Assembly (NCBI GenBank): GCA_051294375.1
Contig: CM119269.1
Coordinates: forward strand, 14,395,918 to 14,459,917
DNA: 64,000 bases
Origin: Paraspadella gotoi
Lineage: Eukaryota; Chaetognatha
Direction: 5' to 3'
In this document: in pieces, positions 11,060-23,485 of the stretch
How positions within the stretch are numbered: the stretch's first letter is position 1
How the letters are laid out: every line of letters begins with the position of its first letter
The notes under the pieces: model-generated
Seen by the model: the letters and a program-made list of their open reading frames with translations, nothing else
Databases searched by the model: none
Told to the model about the DNA's origin: nothing
Position numbers and translations under genes: made by a program

Positions 11060-11760
11060 GGAAAATGGGGAGGGAGGGAGAATGAAGAGGAGAATGAGAA
11101 GGAGAATGAGGAGGAGAATGAGAAGGAGGATGAGGAGGGGAATGAGAAGGAGAGATGAGGAGGAGAATGAGAAGGAGGATGAGAAGGAGGATTAAGGAGG
11201 AAAGGAAGAAGGAGAGGAATGGAGGAGGAGAAGGAGAAGGAGGTTGAGGATGGAGAAGGAAGAATGAGAAGGAGGATTAGTGAGGAGAAGGGAAGAAGGA
11301 TGAGGAGGAGAATGGAAAGGATGAAATGAGAGGGGAATGAGAAGGAGATGAGGAGGGGAATGAGAAGGAAACTGAGAGGGAAATGAGAAGGAGGAGTAAG
11401 GAGGAAAATGAGAAGGAGGATGAGAAGGAGGATGAGGAGGGGAATGAGAAGGAGGAGGAGAATGGGAAGGAGAATGAGGAGGAGAAGGAGAAGAGGATGA
11501 GAGAGAAAGATGAGGAGGGAATGAGAAGGAGGGATGAGGCAGGAGAAGGAGAATGAGAAGGAGAATGAGGAGGCGAAGGAGAAGGAGAAAAGAAAGGAAA
11601 ATATGAGGAGAATGAGAAGGGAGAATGAGGAGGAGAATGACAGGAAACAAAATGAAATGGAGAAATGAGGAGGAGAGAATAAAAGGGAAGAATGATGAGG
11701 AAAGAGAGGGAGAATGAGAAAAGAAAGAGAGAAAATAAGCACGAGAAAAAAAGAGAGAAT
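11060..11760. repeat. Polypurine minisatellite (GAATGAGAAGGAG type)
   Basis: About 700 bp of nearly pure A/G on the plus strand made of GAGGAGAATGAGAAGGA units (6- and 12-base sub-periods). The minus-strand frames of up to 269 residues (Ser/Leu/Phe/Pro) are simply this tract translated. Such long homopurine tracts can form triplex DNA, which is general knowledge and not shown here. Confidence 0.92.
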
Positions 11761-14700
11761 AAAAGATGTAACTGATTGAGATAATGAGAAGAAGGATTAT
11801 AAGCGTTTTTATTTATCGTATTTTATTTTCTGTGTTGAAGAGATAATCACGGATTAAGTCAGCCAAGGAATGTTTATTGAAAAGAGTACTTTTGTAGTCA
11901 GACGATCGTATATGTGATGTAAATACAAAAGTATGTGGAAAAGTGACCATGCGTTTTTATGAGAGTTGTTAAGTTAAAAAAGTTTGTAATTCCGAGGTAG
12001 CATTTGAGAAAAAATAGATAACGGTCTGGCACATAGAAAATGGGATGGATAATTTAAAAGCAAGATATTTTATTATTACCTTTTGAAGAACAATATATAT
12101 ATATAAGAAATAAAAGGTTCGTTTATCCGGGATAGGATAAAAAGTTAGAATGGATGAATAAGTGTTTATTTAAGAATATAAATCATGAACACTGTATTAT
12201 ACATTGGAAAAAAAAGAAAACTGTTGTTGCCCAGGGTTCTAAAATTGTAATTTATTTTTTTAAAAAGGGTTACGTATTTTATGAGTGAATTATCTTTTAC
12301 AATTGGAAAAGAAAATGTCGTTTTCTGAGTTATTATTAAAGTTTTCATAATCTTTGTTAGAGAGAAAAAGTCGTTTAGCATGGTGGTATTTAACGTTTTT
12401 TATCTATTGAGAGTGAAGATGAAAGCCTATTATAAAATTAAAAGAGAAAGAGAGAGAGAGAGAGGAGACGACATAACAAAAAGTAAAAGGAGAGGAAAGA
12501 GAATTGTTGTGTTTTGGTAAAAAGATATAAATGTTAATATGAAAAATAAAAAACTGTCCGTAGGAAACAACGGACGAAAAGGAGGAAACGAAGAGGAGCA
12601 TGGGTATGACCAGGTGGATTCTTTCTACCTGATGATGTTCACTTTGCAGGAGGTTACGTTTTTATAATCTTTTTTTCCTTATGTGTCTTAAGTTGATCGA
12701 TTTCCCAGGGGTGTTTTAGGTTTTTTCCTTATGGTGAAATTTGGAATATAGGCGTTTTTGCGCCTTATATGAGAAAGATTTCTGTAAGAAAGTTTTGGCT
12801 TGAGAGGGGAATTTAGTGTAAAATAATCGATTTCTGCCTGATATCACTTAGTTAAATATGTAATAAGTGCAGGTTTTTTATACCGTATGTTGGAATTATA
12901 TAAGAGCTTGTTACAATTTAGAAAAGGATGTCGGTAAGTATGAGAGATATGTAGCGGGATGTTAGATTGTTAAGAAAAGAGAGGAGAGAGCACTGTTATT
13001 TTTACATTGGAAAAAGAACGTTTGCCCCGTAGGGGAGAGTTTATTTTTTTTGTAAAGTTTTTATTTATCGTTTTTATACGGACGCGAGCCATATTGGAAA
13101 TCAATGCGTTTTCTCGTACTATTTTTAATGTTTTTCAAATCGAATTTTATCGTTCATAATAAGCAAAGAGAAAAAAGTCGTTTTTCTATGGTGTAATTTT
13201 TAAATCCGATTTTTATCCTTGAGTTTGTAGCGAGTTTGAGAGAGACAAGCTAGACATACAAATTAAAAGAGAAAAGAAAGAGAGAAGGAAAAAGACCATA
13301 AAAATAAAAGAGAGGAAAAAATTTGTATTTGTTTCTGATGAGAAAAGATATTTAATGAAAAACTGTCCATCACGCGCCAACGCAGCCGGAGGGAGGAAAG
13401 GCCAATTGTAAAGAGCATGAAAAACCTCAGAGGATGAGTGGTTATGAGTTTCGCAGTAAGGAGATTTAATGCGTTTTAGTTTGTTCATTTAGTATTACTA
13501 TGTGAAATAAACATCGGTTTTACAACATACCGGTGTTTGTAGAGGAATTTAAATTTTTTTTTATTAAATACGCTTTGTGTTGTATATAAAAACGAATTGT
13601 GAGAGATAAATTATATACATAAGAAGAACAACGGTTCTTTTGTAGCATATTACATAGTTTTGTATCGGATCTGACAAGTTGTCTTTATTACGATAATTAT
13701 CATTTGGAAAATATTATCTGTCTGCACAGTTGTGTATAGTATTATTAATATAAACAATTTATTTAATATTAGATTTAATTAATAAACTGTATTTTAACTT
13801 AATAGATTAATTAATTAATTTAGGAAAATATAAGTTACGTTTTAAATCTTAGGTTGAGTTTGTTTTCAGTTCAAGATACAATCATCAGAAATGTCCTACT
13901 AAAATTGAAAACTCTTTCTTTTTATACCATCGACGCGAAGAAATAAATAAAGAACCGTTTTTTCTGCAACATTGTTTTCATTTTCTTTAATTAATGTTTC
14001 TTTTTTAATTAATATTTCCTGCATGTATTTTTCTTTTTTTTCAGATACCATTAGGATACAAAAAATTCGTTTTATTTCCGTGTGTATTTTTTTTTATGAT
14101 AGTTTATCTAATATCTTTTTTTTAAATTCTCACAGAGAAAAAAAAAGCATAAAGAGTTTGTTTAATTTATATTGGTTTTCTCGCCTCTTCGTCTCTCTCT
14201 CGTTGTATTTTCCTCCGTTTTAACTACAGCGTTTCTTATCTTTTTGAGTAGTGGAGAGAAAAGCTTACATAAAATTTACATAGTAGACAAAAGAGAGAGA
14301 GAGAAAGAGAACATAAAACGAATAAAAGAAGAGGAAAATTCCGTGTTGTCTTTCTGTCAGATGTACGATCTATAGTATCAACAGGCTATATCTTTTTAAT
14401 AAAACTCTTTCCCTCCTCTCTCTACCTCCTCATACTTTTTAGGACAACCTCGATGCTGATTATTCTGCAGAAGTATATCTAACGCTTATTTTATATTCGT
14501 TCTTTTCTCTTTCCTTTTGCGAACACATATCGTTTTTCTCTCCCTTTTTCTACGAGGTTTGTTATTAAAAAAATTTAATTAAATTATTGTTAATTGATTA
14601 ATTTATCAATGTGGGTTCCTAATGTATCTCTTATTTAAACGCAATGTTCGCGCGCCGCCGAAACAGAAAGAGCAGCCGCGTTCTTTGCGAACATGCCTGG

Positions 14701-17450
14701 GTCTGCTTTTGTGGTTAAAAAGAAAAGACTTCGCGAGCGGTTGTTATGCTCCTATCGTTTGCGGAAAGCTGGACATATCTACTGTCCTGCCGCGTGCGTA
14801 TTCTTGTATTAATACGAGTAATAGGGGCTGTATGAAAAGCACAAATTTTTATTACTCTTTTAACCTCTTTTAGAGCCTCTCGTTTATTCCGGGATTCGTT
14901 CTTTTCTAACTCTTTTCTTTTTTAAACTTCATTGAGATATAATACGAGCTCATTTCTCTACTACTTTTTTCTCTGCAAGCGGCTGCGTTTTGTCCCTCTC
15001 GCTCTTCTTTTTTTCTTCTTTTACAAAGTTTTTTTTTATCATTCTTATTTTCTCTTTTCTAACATCTTCTTTCTGGAGATCATCAAATAATCTTAGAAAC
15101 TCTCCGTTTCTTCTTGGTTTAGTTTGTTGTTCTGTTCACCAATGTTTTCTCCGATTCTTATCTTTGCTCTTGTTAAGAGCAGGTAAACAGGTCTTGTTAG
15201 TCTAAGTTTTTCTTTCTCTGATAGTAAAAATTTAAATTCCTGGATTTTATTTTTTATATTCTTTTGTATGTAGCTGACGCCTACGATAAAGAGAAATTTT
15301 TAGTCTATTATCATGAACATATTTTATTCCGCGCTATATAAAATGTATAATATTGTATTAAGAGAGGAAGGAGACTATAATAAAATATAAAAGTAGCAAG
15401 AGAAATCTTTCTCTTATTAGTTTTTTGAATTACAAAAAGTATCCGAAAGAATTTAATTTATACTCTGTAACGGAGTTTCATTCTCTCTACTTCTTCTCTC
15501 CATTCTTTTTCTTTTCTCTCATACTTCAAAAACTCTGTCTCTCCTATCCTCTACTCCTTTCCCTTTTCTCCCTCGATGTACTGTTATTTGCTGAATGTAA
15601 TTTAACCCCGTTTTTATATTTTCTTTTTTCTTTTTTCCTTTGAAAATAAATCGGTTTTCCCTCTTCTGCGCGTTTCGTTCTTTAGGGATCATAACACTTT
15701 CTCTTTTTTCATCCTCCTCTGTTCTCTCTTTTTAACTAAACAATTCTAGGAAAATACATACAAGCCGCGAGTTTTTTGTTTTTGTTCTTTAATTGTAGCC
15801 TTTTAATAAAAAATAAGTCTTGTTTATCGCATCAATGAATGACAATCATCTTTGGACAATATTACTCGAATGCTGAACCGATGTGAGTCTAATATTTAAA
15901 CATCATATTACTCGTTTTACCTTTAGAAAAAGTTCGAAATCTTAGTTATATATATTGAATCTATCACTCGAAGCAGCTAGGTTTTTTGATATGACTTATA
16001 TCCATCTGCATTCTTATATATTACACTTGAGTTAGTGAAATAATCAATCGAATCAAAACTGATTTATCGAAGCCTCCGTTTATTTTTTTTATATCTAAGT
16101 TTTTTAATTTCTTTTTTACATTTCAGATAAAAAAATATATCCGTAATTACTCTAAATCATATTCTTATGTATTTTAAATCCTTCTAATTTCAGATAATTG
16201 TATCTTCTAATAATAAATCTTTTTACCAGAGAAAAAGTCATACGTTCATTACCCTTCGTTTATGCAGTGTAGCTTTAAATAGCATTCGAGTTCGTGTTTT
16301 TATTTCATTAATCTTCGAGAGTGAAAGAAAAGCTATAACTAAGGTTATTAATATTTAAAGTAAAAAAGTAGCGAGAGATGAGATAAAGTTGTAGACCTAT
16401 CATGAAAAAAATAGAATAAAAGAGTGCAGGGACTACATTTGTTGGCTTCTGTTTTGAATCTAATATATGATGATATGTTAACCTTAAACTTGGTAAGTAT
16501 GTTCCTTCTTATATTCTATTGAAATGTCTCCTTCTTCTCTCTCTCTCTCTCACCTCTCTCTCTTTCTCACTCATTATCTTTATACCTACACCTCTCTCTC
16601 TCCTCACGTCTTCGATGTTATTTCAGACGTATTCTCTAACTGTTTTTAATTTCTTTTTTTCTTTTCTCTTTATGAAAAAATTCGTTTCCGGTGTTCTCTT
16701 AGCAAAATTTTTATATCGTCTTTTTAACATCTTGGAAAAAGCTGTTTCTTCTTTCTTCCTTCTTCTTTCTTCTTACAAAAAAGTTTATCTATCTCTCCTC
16801 TTCTTTGTATAACTATTTCGTCTACTCATCGGTCTGCCGCCTGTATTTACACATACCTCTTTTTTCTACATCACTTTTCTTACTTTCTCTTTAGTCATAA
16901 TGAAGTTCGTTTTTATATCGGATGTCGTAATTTTTTTATTGTCTTTGTAACTAATGAATTTTTTTACTCCCTATTGCTGGAACACTTATATAAAGACTGT
17001 TTGTCGTTTTTTTTTTTTTTAATACACGTTTGTCTAATATTTCTTATTTTTACATAGCATTTTTTGAAAAAATTATCAAAAACTTTCGTCATTAATTTTT
17101 GTTATTTTTTTACAAACTAAGTTGTCATTTTCAGAAATAATCTTTTTAATAATATGCCTGAGCGCAGATATAAACATACGTACCGTTTTCTCTCCGTGAC
17201 TCATTTAAGGCTCACAAGAATTTTTTTCTATCTCATTGATCAAAATGCTGTAAGAGTCAATTGTCTAACAGGGTTATAAAAATTAAAATAAGAGAGAAAA
17301 AAGAGAGAGAGAATTGCAAAGATGAGAGAACATAGTTTGAACTCATATTTTTTAAAACATATTATAAAGAAAGACTCGAAATAACCACACTGTGTTACGT
17401 GTTTTTCCACCACTTTGATTTTGACTAATTAAAAAGAATATATCATATTT
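11760..17450. repeat. AT-rich block of diverged tandem units, about 0.8-1.05 kb each
   Basis: Several landmarks recur in the same order. AGAGAAAAAGTCGTTT is followed by ATGGTGT-like DNA at about 12361 and 13170, and by a related AGAGAAAAAGTCAT at about 16231. A purine block (AGAGAAAGAGAGAG) follows TTTATC...GAGAGTGAA-like DNA at about 12440, 13270, 14290, 15360, 16360 and 17290. AAAAACTGTCC, then GGAGGAAA, then GAGCATG lies at about 12550-12602 and 13360-13420. Identity between units is low and I judged it by eye, so unit borders are approximate. No gene was recognised; short frames at 12166-12601, 13213-13488 and 14622-14873 lack recognisable domains. Confidence 0.45.
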
Positions 17451-18373
17451 TAAATAAGCCTTTAAATTCGAATCCATTAGCGCGTTTTTGCTTCCACCCA
17501 CAACCACAATAATTTCCAACTCAATCTAATCCATCCAATTTATTGAATTTAATTGGTATTTATTGGTTAAATAGTAAAAAAGATTTTTTAGCTAAGATTG
17601 ACTTAATGTTTTTTCCATTTAAACTAATTTCTTCCAACTCACACGATTCCATCGAAATATTTAATATCCAGCTATTTAATCACAATTTGATTTACAACCT
17701 TTCCATACCACAACACTCACACAAATTAATACTCCAATCACAACCAGGCTAATACTTTGAGTATTATTCGGAAAAAAGCTTTGTTGCTAAGACTGGGACC
17801 GGATGGACGGATTGATTGCACTTATCATGATGATTATATTAATTATTGATGTAATGTTTTTAATTTTTACTAATTGATTTAATTACTTGATTTAGAGCTT
17901 ATCTTGCATTTCATATTTTAAAAGCATCGCTGCAGAATACATTTAACATAAAGTAAGGTTAAAAAAGAAGCATTTAATCCAATTAAGTATAAAAACAACG
18001 ATGAAGTTTTTTATTTTGTTTTTTTAGTTACTTCATTTAAACTTCATTTTTTCCTACTCAAACTATCTTTCCATTCTGAAACTTGATTTTTCCTCTCGCT
18101 CAATTTTTATCATTATATCTCTCTTTCCTACCTTGACAAACTAAATACAAAATCATTCTAAGGTCAAGTATTTCTTCAGCTTCCCCACTTCCCCGCACTC
18201 CCACTGAGCGGCACATCTGGTGTATCACCACCCATCGTGCACACTTATTACTTCTCGCCCTTTGGTTTTCCTTTACCCAATTTCTCCAACTCTATTTCCG
18301 CACTCCGCTCGACGCATTCTCCCCATCCGAAATCTTCATACATCCCCCGCGTCGTAGTTATTCAAAATACAAA
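17451..18373. other. AT-rich unique sequence
   Basis: No open frame of interest. CCACAACCACAATAATTTCC-type AC-rich DNA near 17500. Nothing recognised. Confidence 0.4.
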
Positions 18374-18693
18374 AATACACTTACCTTATACCAACACACA
18401 AGAATTTCATTTAAATATCCATCCATACCAATCACGAGTAATGTGGTGTTTCTTTTGCATAAAAAGAGTAGGGACGAGAACTGGTACGGAACGTGACTGT
18501 GACTGTGACGGACGGACAGACGGAACCGGACGGACAATCATTTTTTTGCATAAATTTATCATACATATCGATGTTCTGACATGAATATAAGTGTGTGCCC
18601 AACAATATTGAGGGGGGCGCGACCGGACGGACCGAAAAGTGAGTTATAAAAAGTGAGTATAGAGTCCGGTGTCTGCTGATAAGCAATCCCGAC
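18374..18693 (-). mobile_element. (GTCY)n element, partial reversed copy (A3)
   Basis: Read on the minus strand from 18693, this starts with a hairpin head closely related to those at 54140 and 60764 (GATTGCTTATCAGCAGA core), then GACTCTATA, TCACTTTT, GGTCCGTCC, and a conserved ACACTTATATTCATGTCAGAACATCGA. An ATGCAAAAAAATG motif, a GTCC/GTCT block and an ATTACTCGTGATTGG segment complete the match. The 3' half with the second inverted repeat is missing, so the copy is truncated. The (GTCY) block is interrupted by GTGACTGTGACTGTG (plus strand), a local change seen only here. Confidence 0.7.
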
Positions 18694-18697
18694 TAAA

Positions 18698-18835
18698 AAG
18701 AGAGAGACGAGATAGAGAAGAGAGAGAGAGCCAGAGGGAAGAGAGAGAGAGAAAGGAGAGAGGAAAGAGTGCTAGAGAAAAGAGAGAGAGAAGAGAGATT
18801 GGCTAAGCAAAGAGAGAGAGAGACAGAGAGAGACA
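18698..18835. repeat. Degenerate GA-rich tract
   Basis: AGAGAGAG runs separated by single substitutions. It starts within five bases of the element end at 18693. Confidence 0.85.
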
Positions 18836-18974
18836 TTCCTCTTTTCTGTTGCGCGGAGACTACTTCCTTTTGCTCTTGTACTTTTCTAGTCTTTCCTTCC
18901 TCCTTGTTTATCATCGGTTTTTAGAGAGACAAAAAACCCAAATCAGCCCTGCCCTCCGGGGCAATGCCAGAGTG

Positions 18975-19150
18975 GGTTGATGATGATGATGATGATTGAT
19001 GGATGTGAATGGCGATGATGATGACGATGATGATAAGGATGATGATGATGATGATGAGGATCGAATGAATGATGATGACATGATGAGAAGATGTAAAATA
19101 ATTAGATCATTATGATCATCATAATGATTGATGAAGATGGAAGATAATAA
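18975..19150. repeat. (GAT)n imperfect microsatellite
   Basis: GATGAT arrays broken by GAATG, AAGGAT and CATGAT variants. Confidence 0.9.
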
Positions 19151-19459
19151 TGTAATAATGAGAGATAACAATTAACAAAACCCAACAACTACACTCACGA
19201 GTCACGCACGACGTTGGGCAAAGTAAGATGAAGTCTAATCGAAGTTGAAGATTGAATTTTAAAGACGGAATTTCGAGTTGAGGTCGGTCCGTCCGTCTGT
19301 CTTCTATAATAGCGATGACTGTAATAAGATAGAGAAGATTTAAAACTTAAGGTGGCAAAGTCTCTCATCGATTGAGATCGAAAGTAAAAGATAGACCATT
19401 AGACCATTACCATTACAATTCGCTGATTACTCGTCATGTATTAGATGATCTTATTTCAA

Positions 19460-19735
19460 GGCGGAGCAAAAAAATGATGATGGAAAAACCGAAAAAGATA
19501 ATGACGATAATGATGAAGACGACGCCCGAATGATATGTTGATATGATAAAGATGATGCATGATAGTGATGAAGAGATGATGATGATGATGATTATGATGA
19601 TTGATGCATGATGATGATGAAGATGATGATGATGATGAATGATAATGATGATGAAAATGATGATAGATGATGATGATCCTGAGATGATGATATGATGATG
19701 TGCTTATGATGACATGATGATGTTAAAAGAAGCCG
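19460..19735. repeat. (GAT)n imperfect microsatellite, second block
   Basis: The same triplet as the block at 18975, with frequent frame slips (GATGATTATG, GATGCATGATG). The slips break any reading frame. Confidence 0.9.
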
Positions 19736-20804
19736 AAAAGAAATATTAGAGGGATATATGAGAAGATGGAATCAATGAGAGATGAATAACTGAACGACAC
19801 GAGATAGACGACGACGACGAGATAACTTTGAGAACGGAGTTCACCGCACCGGTCACTCCCTCTTCCTCATTCCACCCCTCTTCTCTCTTTTCACCTAATT
19901 ACATGGCTGACCTTCGGACATGTCAAGCACCATAGACTTTGAAGTGAGATCCCTCGGGAGAATTAGCCTTCACACAAGGATCACACGGACGAAAAGATGA
20001 GGATCCGACCTCTGCGGCCATATATAAAGACTATGACCAACAATGTGGCACCATTAAGTTTTTTTTCTTTCTTTCTTTCACAAAAAAAAAGTCGAAACTA
20101 AAATGGAAAAGAAAGAAGGAACAAAATGAAATGGAGCAAATAAGCGAAAATGGAGAAAAAGGCGAAAGGGAGACTAAAGGAAGAAGATCGGGGAAAAAAA
20201 GAGCGGGGGAAGAGTTGGTTATCATTAGTGAGAATTATCAATGTGTGATTATGATATTGTGAGGGAGAGTTTAAGAAAAGTAGGTCAAGAGAAGTAAATT
20301 AATTCTGTCAAGCTTTAAATTGGGACAACCAATACAAAAATAATCTGTTAATTCATATTAATATGTAATCTGTTAATTCGATTAAATGTTAATTCTATTA
20401 ATATTAATAAGCGGGCGATGGTGAGATATAGGCCTCCATTTTAACTGAATAAATATAATATAATAATATACAGAAACACAAAAACAACAATCATATAACA
20501 AACACTAATGACAGAGCTAATCCCTGTAAGTCTCCCTCCGTCCCTAAGGATTCATAACTTCCTATTAATTTTGGCAATAGAAGGAAGTTTAAACATTGTC
20601 AACGCATTGATATGACCACTGAGCTACAAGCAAAAGCGAGAAGGACCAAGCAAAGACGACGGAATGAATGATATATCAAGCAGAGTAAACGAAAGAAGAG
20701 AAAAAGGCGGAAGAGACTCGAGGCTTTCCCGGTTATTACCTCACTTTGGTCAAGGGAACCTCATACGTGACTCCACAAATGGATGGAAACCCACATGAAT
20801 GATG
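19736..20804. other. Unique sequence without a recognised gene
   Basis: Mixed composition with AT-rich TTAATTC/TTAATAT repetition near 20340-20410. No open frame with balanced composition; nothing recognised. Confidence 0.4.
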
Positions 20805-20828
20805 GAGAGGCGAATAGAGAGAGAGAGG

Positions 20829-20909
<81 letters not shown>

Positions 20910-21011
20910 GAAAGAAATTACACAAAAAAAGAGAGTAAGAGAGTAAGAAGAGGGAAGAAAGAAAGAAAGAAAAAAGAGAGAAAGGAGGAAAGTAAGATAA
21001 TTAAAGAAAAT

Positions 21012-21078
<67 letters not shown>

Positions 21079-21120
21079 AGAAATAAAGAAAGAAAGAAAG
21101 AAAAAGAAAGAAAGAAGAGA

Positions 21121-21157
<37 letters not shown>

Positions 21158-21180
21158 AGAATGAAAGAAAGAGAAAGAAA

Positions 21181-21225
<45 letters not shown>

Positions 21226-21258
21226 AAAGAGAAATGAAAGAAAGAAAGAAAAAAAGAG
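20805..21258. repeat. Polypurine tract: (GA)n then (GAAA)n
   Basis: About 450 bp of plus-strand purines: GA dinucleotides to about 20910, then GAAA tetranucleotides with slips. The frame encoding RERERE and KERKKERKK is an artefact. Confidence 0.95.
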
Positions 21259-21299
21259 GAGCGAGTAGGGTCAGAAGGCTATGAAATCCAGGTTTGCGC

Positions 21300-21620
21300 A
21301 GGTGGAAATTGCGATGAATAATTCAGTTCGCGGATTCCGCCACTCGAATCTTGTGATTCGGCGCCGCCGCCGCCGCCGCCGCCGCGCCGCGACTCGCCGC
21401 GCCGCCGCCGCATCGCCCACGTCGACTCTCGGCGTCCTTCCGTAGTTTTACTGCGACCTCGAGTCGGCGAAATCAAGGGGCGAGCGGACGTCATTGGCGT
21501 CGTCATAGTCGTCGTCATCGTCGTCGTCGTTTTCATCGTCGTATATAGTCGCCGTCGTCGTCGTCGTCGACGTCTTTAGTCGTTCGTCGCCTTATCGTCG
21601 TCGTCGTCATAGTAACAACC
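21300..21620. promoter_or_regulatory. GC-rich CpG patch with (GCC)n and (CGT)n
   Basis: CCGCCGCCG and CGTCGTCGT runs surround about 100 bp of non-repetitive CpG-rich DNA. A minus-strand frame (21279-21536) reads Thr/Met repeats, a basic stretch, a glycine run and a non-repetitive tail (IRELNYSSQFPPAQTWIS). It could be a 5' exon or promoter, but no start context or splice signal supports it, and trinucleotide arrays keep frames open by chance. Confidence 0.2.
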
Positions 21621-22062
21621 ACCGTGTCGCGAATGAATCGTCGCATTTCCTTTCGTGAGGCCGACGAGGGCGGAGGAAGTGGGAATGAGGAGGGTGGGAG
21701 GTTGGCAACGCCATTGAGGATGGCAGGAGAGATGGTATGACATAGAAGTAGAAGGGTAAGTAGGAGATGGCATCGAAGCTGGCTGGGTAAAAACGGTAAG
21801 AGCGAAATGAATTAAGTTGAGGCCGCAAACTCAAATCAATATTAAACTTTAAATGACAATGTCAAATTTTATAGATTTACACAATTGATGGTGGTACACC
21901 ATTCTGTAAACTTTACGAAATAAAAACATAGTGTGATGAACCTAATGTTCTTCCCTCTCTTTTTTTCCCTGTTTCTCTCCTCCTTTTTATTTTTTGCCTC
22001 ATCCTATCGAAACAGGTATGAAAAACATTTTTTATCGATGTTCTTTTCAGAGAAAAACACGT

Positions 22063-22064
22063 TT

Positions 22065-22154
<90 letters not shown>

Positions 22155-22176
22155 GAGAGGTGAGAGAGAGAGAGAG
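22063..22176. repeat. (GA)n microsatellite
   Basis: A long GA array decaying into GAGGAGAGGTGAGAG at its 3' end. Confidence 0.95.
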
Positions 22177-22417
22177 TGTTTACGTTAGAAATTTTGTCTC
22201 AGACGTGCGATTGTTTTTGGCTTCAATTTTCAAATGTCAACACGAGAAGTCACGGCTTTTGTTTTCTTCATCGCGACTTTTGTAATTTGTTATTATTTTT
22301 TTTGGGGCCAGAATTCGTAGTGGATAATTATGTTGTTAAATGATTACGTATACGCAGCGAATTCTTCGTCAATTTTCCCGAGTTGTTAACGTAACTAATT
22401 TTCTACGCTGACTCGTG

Positions 22418-22488
22418 AGAGAAGGTTGACGCGGCGACGAGAGACGTTTGACGCAGCGACGAGAGACGGTTGACGCGGCGAGCACCCT
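22418..22488. repeat. Three-unit 21-22-bp repeat
   Basis: Three copies of GTTGACGCGGCGACGAGAGAC with single changes (GTTTGACGCAGCG in the second). Short and local. Confidence 0.85.
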
Positions 22489-23405
22489 GACATTGATGAA
22501 GATTAGGAATGGACGTCATTGAGTAAGAAGCTTAACGAGTCGTTGTTCTTCTCGTTCCTAGTTTAAAAGAAAAGTATCTGTTGTTTCTGTTCAAATCAAC
22601 TGTTTAAACTGTTCCTCATGTCTGTGAAACAAATCATCAATTTTTTAATATATTTTCCCTTAAGACTTAATTTCCTCATTTCTTCATCTTTTCATTTCTT
22701 CAATTCTTCTTTTCTTCATTTCTTCATTTGCTCATTTCTTAATTTCTTCAATTCTTCAAATCTTCATTTCTTCATTTCTTCATTTCCTCAATTCCTCATG
22801 TCCTTCATTATGATTTAAATATTCCCCTAGCCGGTCGGTGAACCATTTCATCGTTAATTAAACAAATTTTTGTTTAAATTTGTTCATTTATCTAATCATT
22901 TCATCTCTTTCCTTTTTTTTTCTTCTCGTTTTAATCCTTGAACGTTTAAACAATGGCGCCATTTTCTCCCATTTTTTTATTAATTTATTTTTAGATTCGT
23001 AATTCAATTTGCACGAAAAAATATTGTTGTCACCAACAGTGATCTTGCTTTATTTAATTTTTTTGTAATTATTTTTAATCAGAAGCAATAGGTTCCAAAT
23101 TATAGTACAATCAAAAGGAAATTGCTCGTAATTTTTTATAAACAAACATTTCTAAAGCCATGTCTTTTATTAAGATCTCCTTCAAAGGTAAATTAGTTTT
23201 TAATGTAGTTTTATTATGTTTTTGTTTTGTTTTAGCATTTTTTCCCTTTTTTTCTTCAACCCGATTTGTGATTAAGACTGAGTAAGGTCCATTTATGTTT
23301 CGGCCACATGTCTCGATGTTTCGGCAACAGGTCTCGATGTTTGGCCTATGCCTTTTCCGACCCGAGGCCAATAGAGGATGTCAAACGCCTCGACGACTTC
23401 CCGGT

Positions 23406-23485
23406 CGCTCCTGATGACCTCGTGCTCCTGATGACCTCGTGCTCCTGATGACCTCGTGCTCCTGGTGTCCTCGTGCTCCTCAACG
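23406..23485. repeat. 17-bp tandem repeat CTCCTGATGACCTCGTG
   Basis: Four to five units, the last ones varying to CTCCTGGTGTCCTCGTG. Preceded at 23297-23345 by two to three units of TGTCTCGATGTTTCGGC. Both are repeated in copy B near 27900-27976. Confidence 0.9.

Noticed and set aside
10933-11742. 269-residue minus-strand frame
   Set aside because: It is the purine minisatellite translated (Ser/Leu/Phe/Pro only); stops are absent because of composition.
12630-12660. CTGATGATG resembling the hammerhead first strand
   Set aside because: No GAAA strand or stem II partner within reach.
23295-23345. GTTTCGGCCACATGTC words resembling the hammerhead GAAAC-ATGTC half
   Set aside because: No CTGANGA strand or stem II nearby; the words belong to a short tandem repeat of TGTCTCGATGTTTCGGC.
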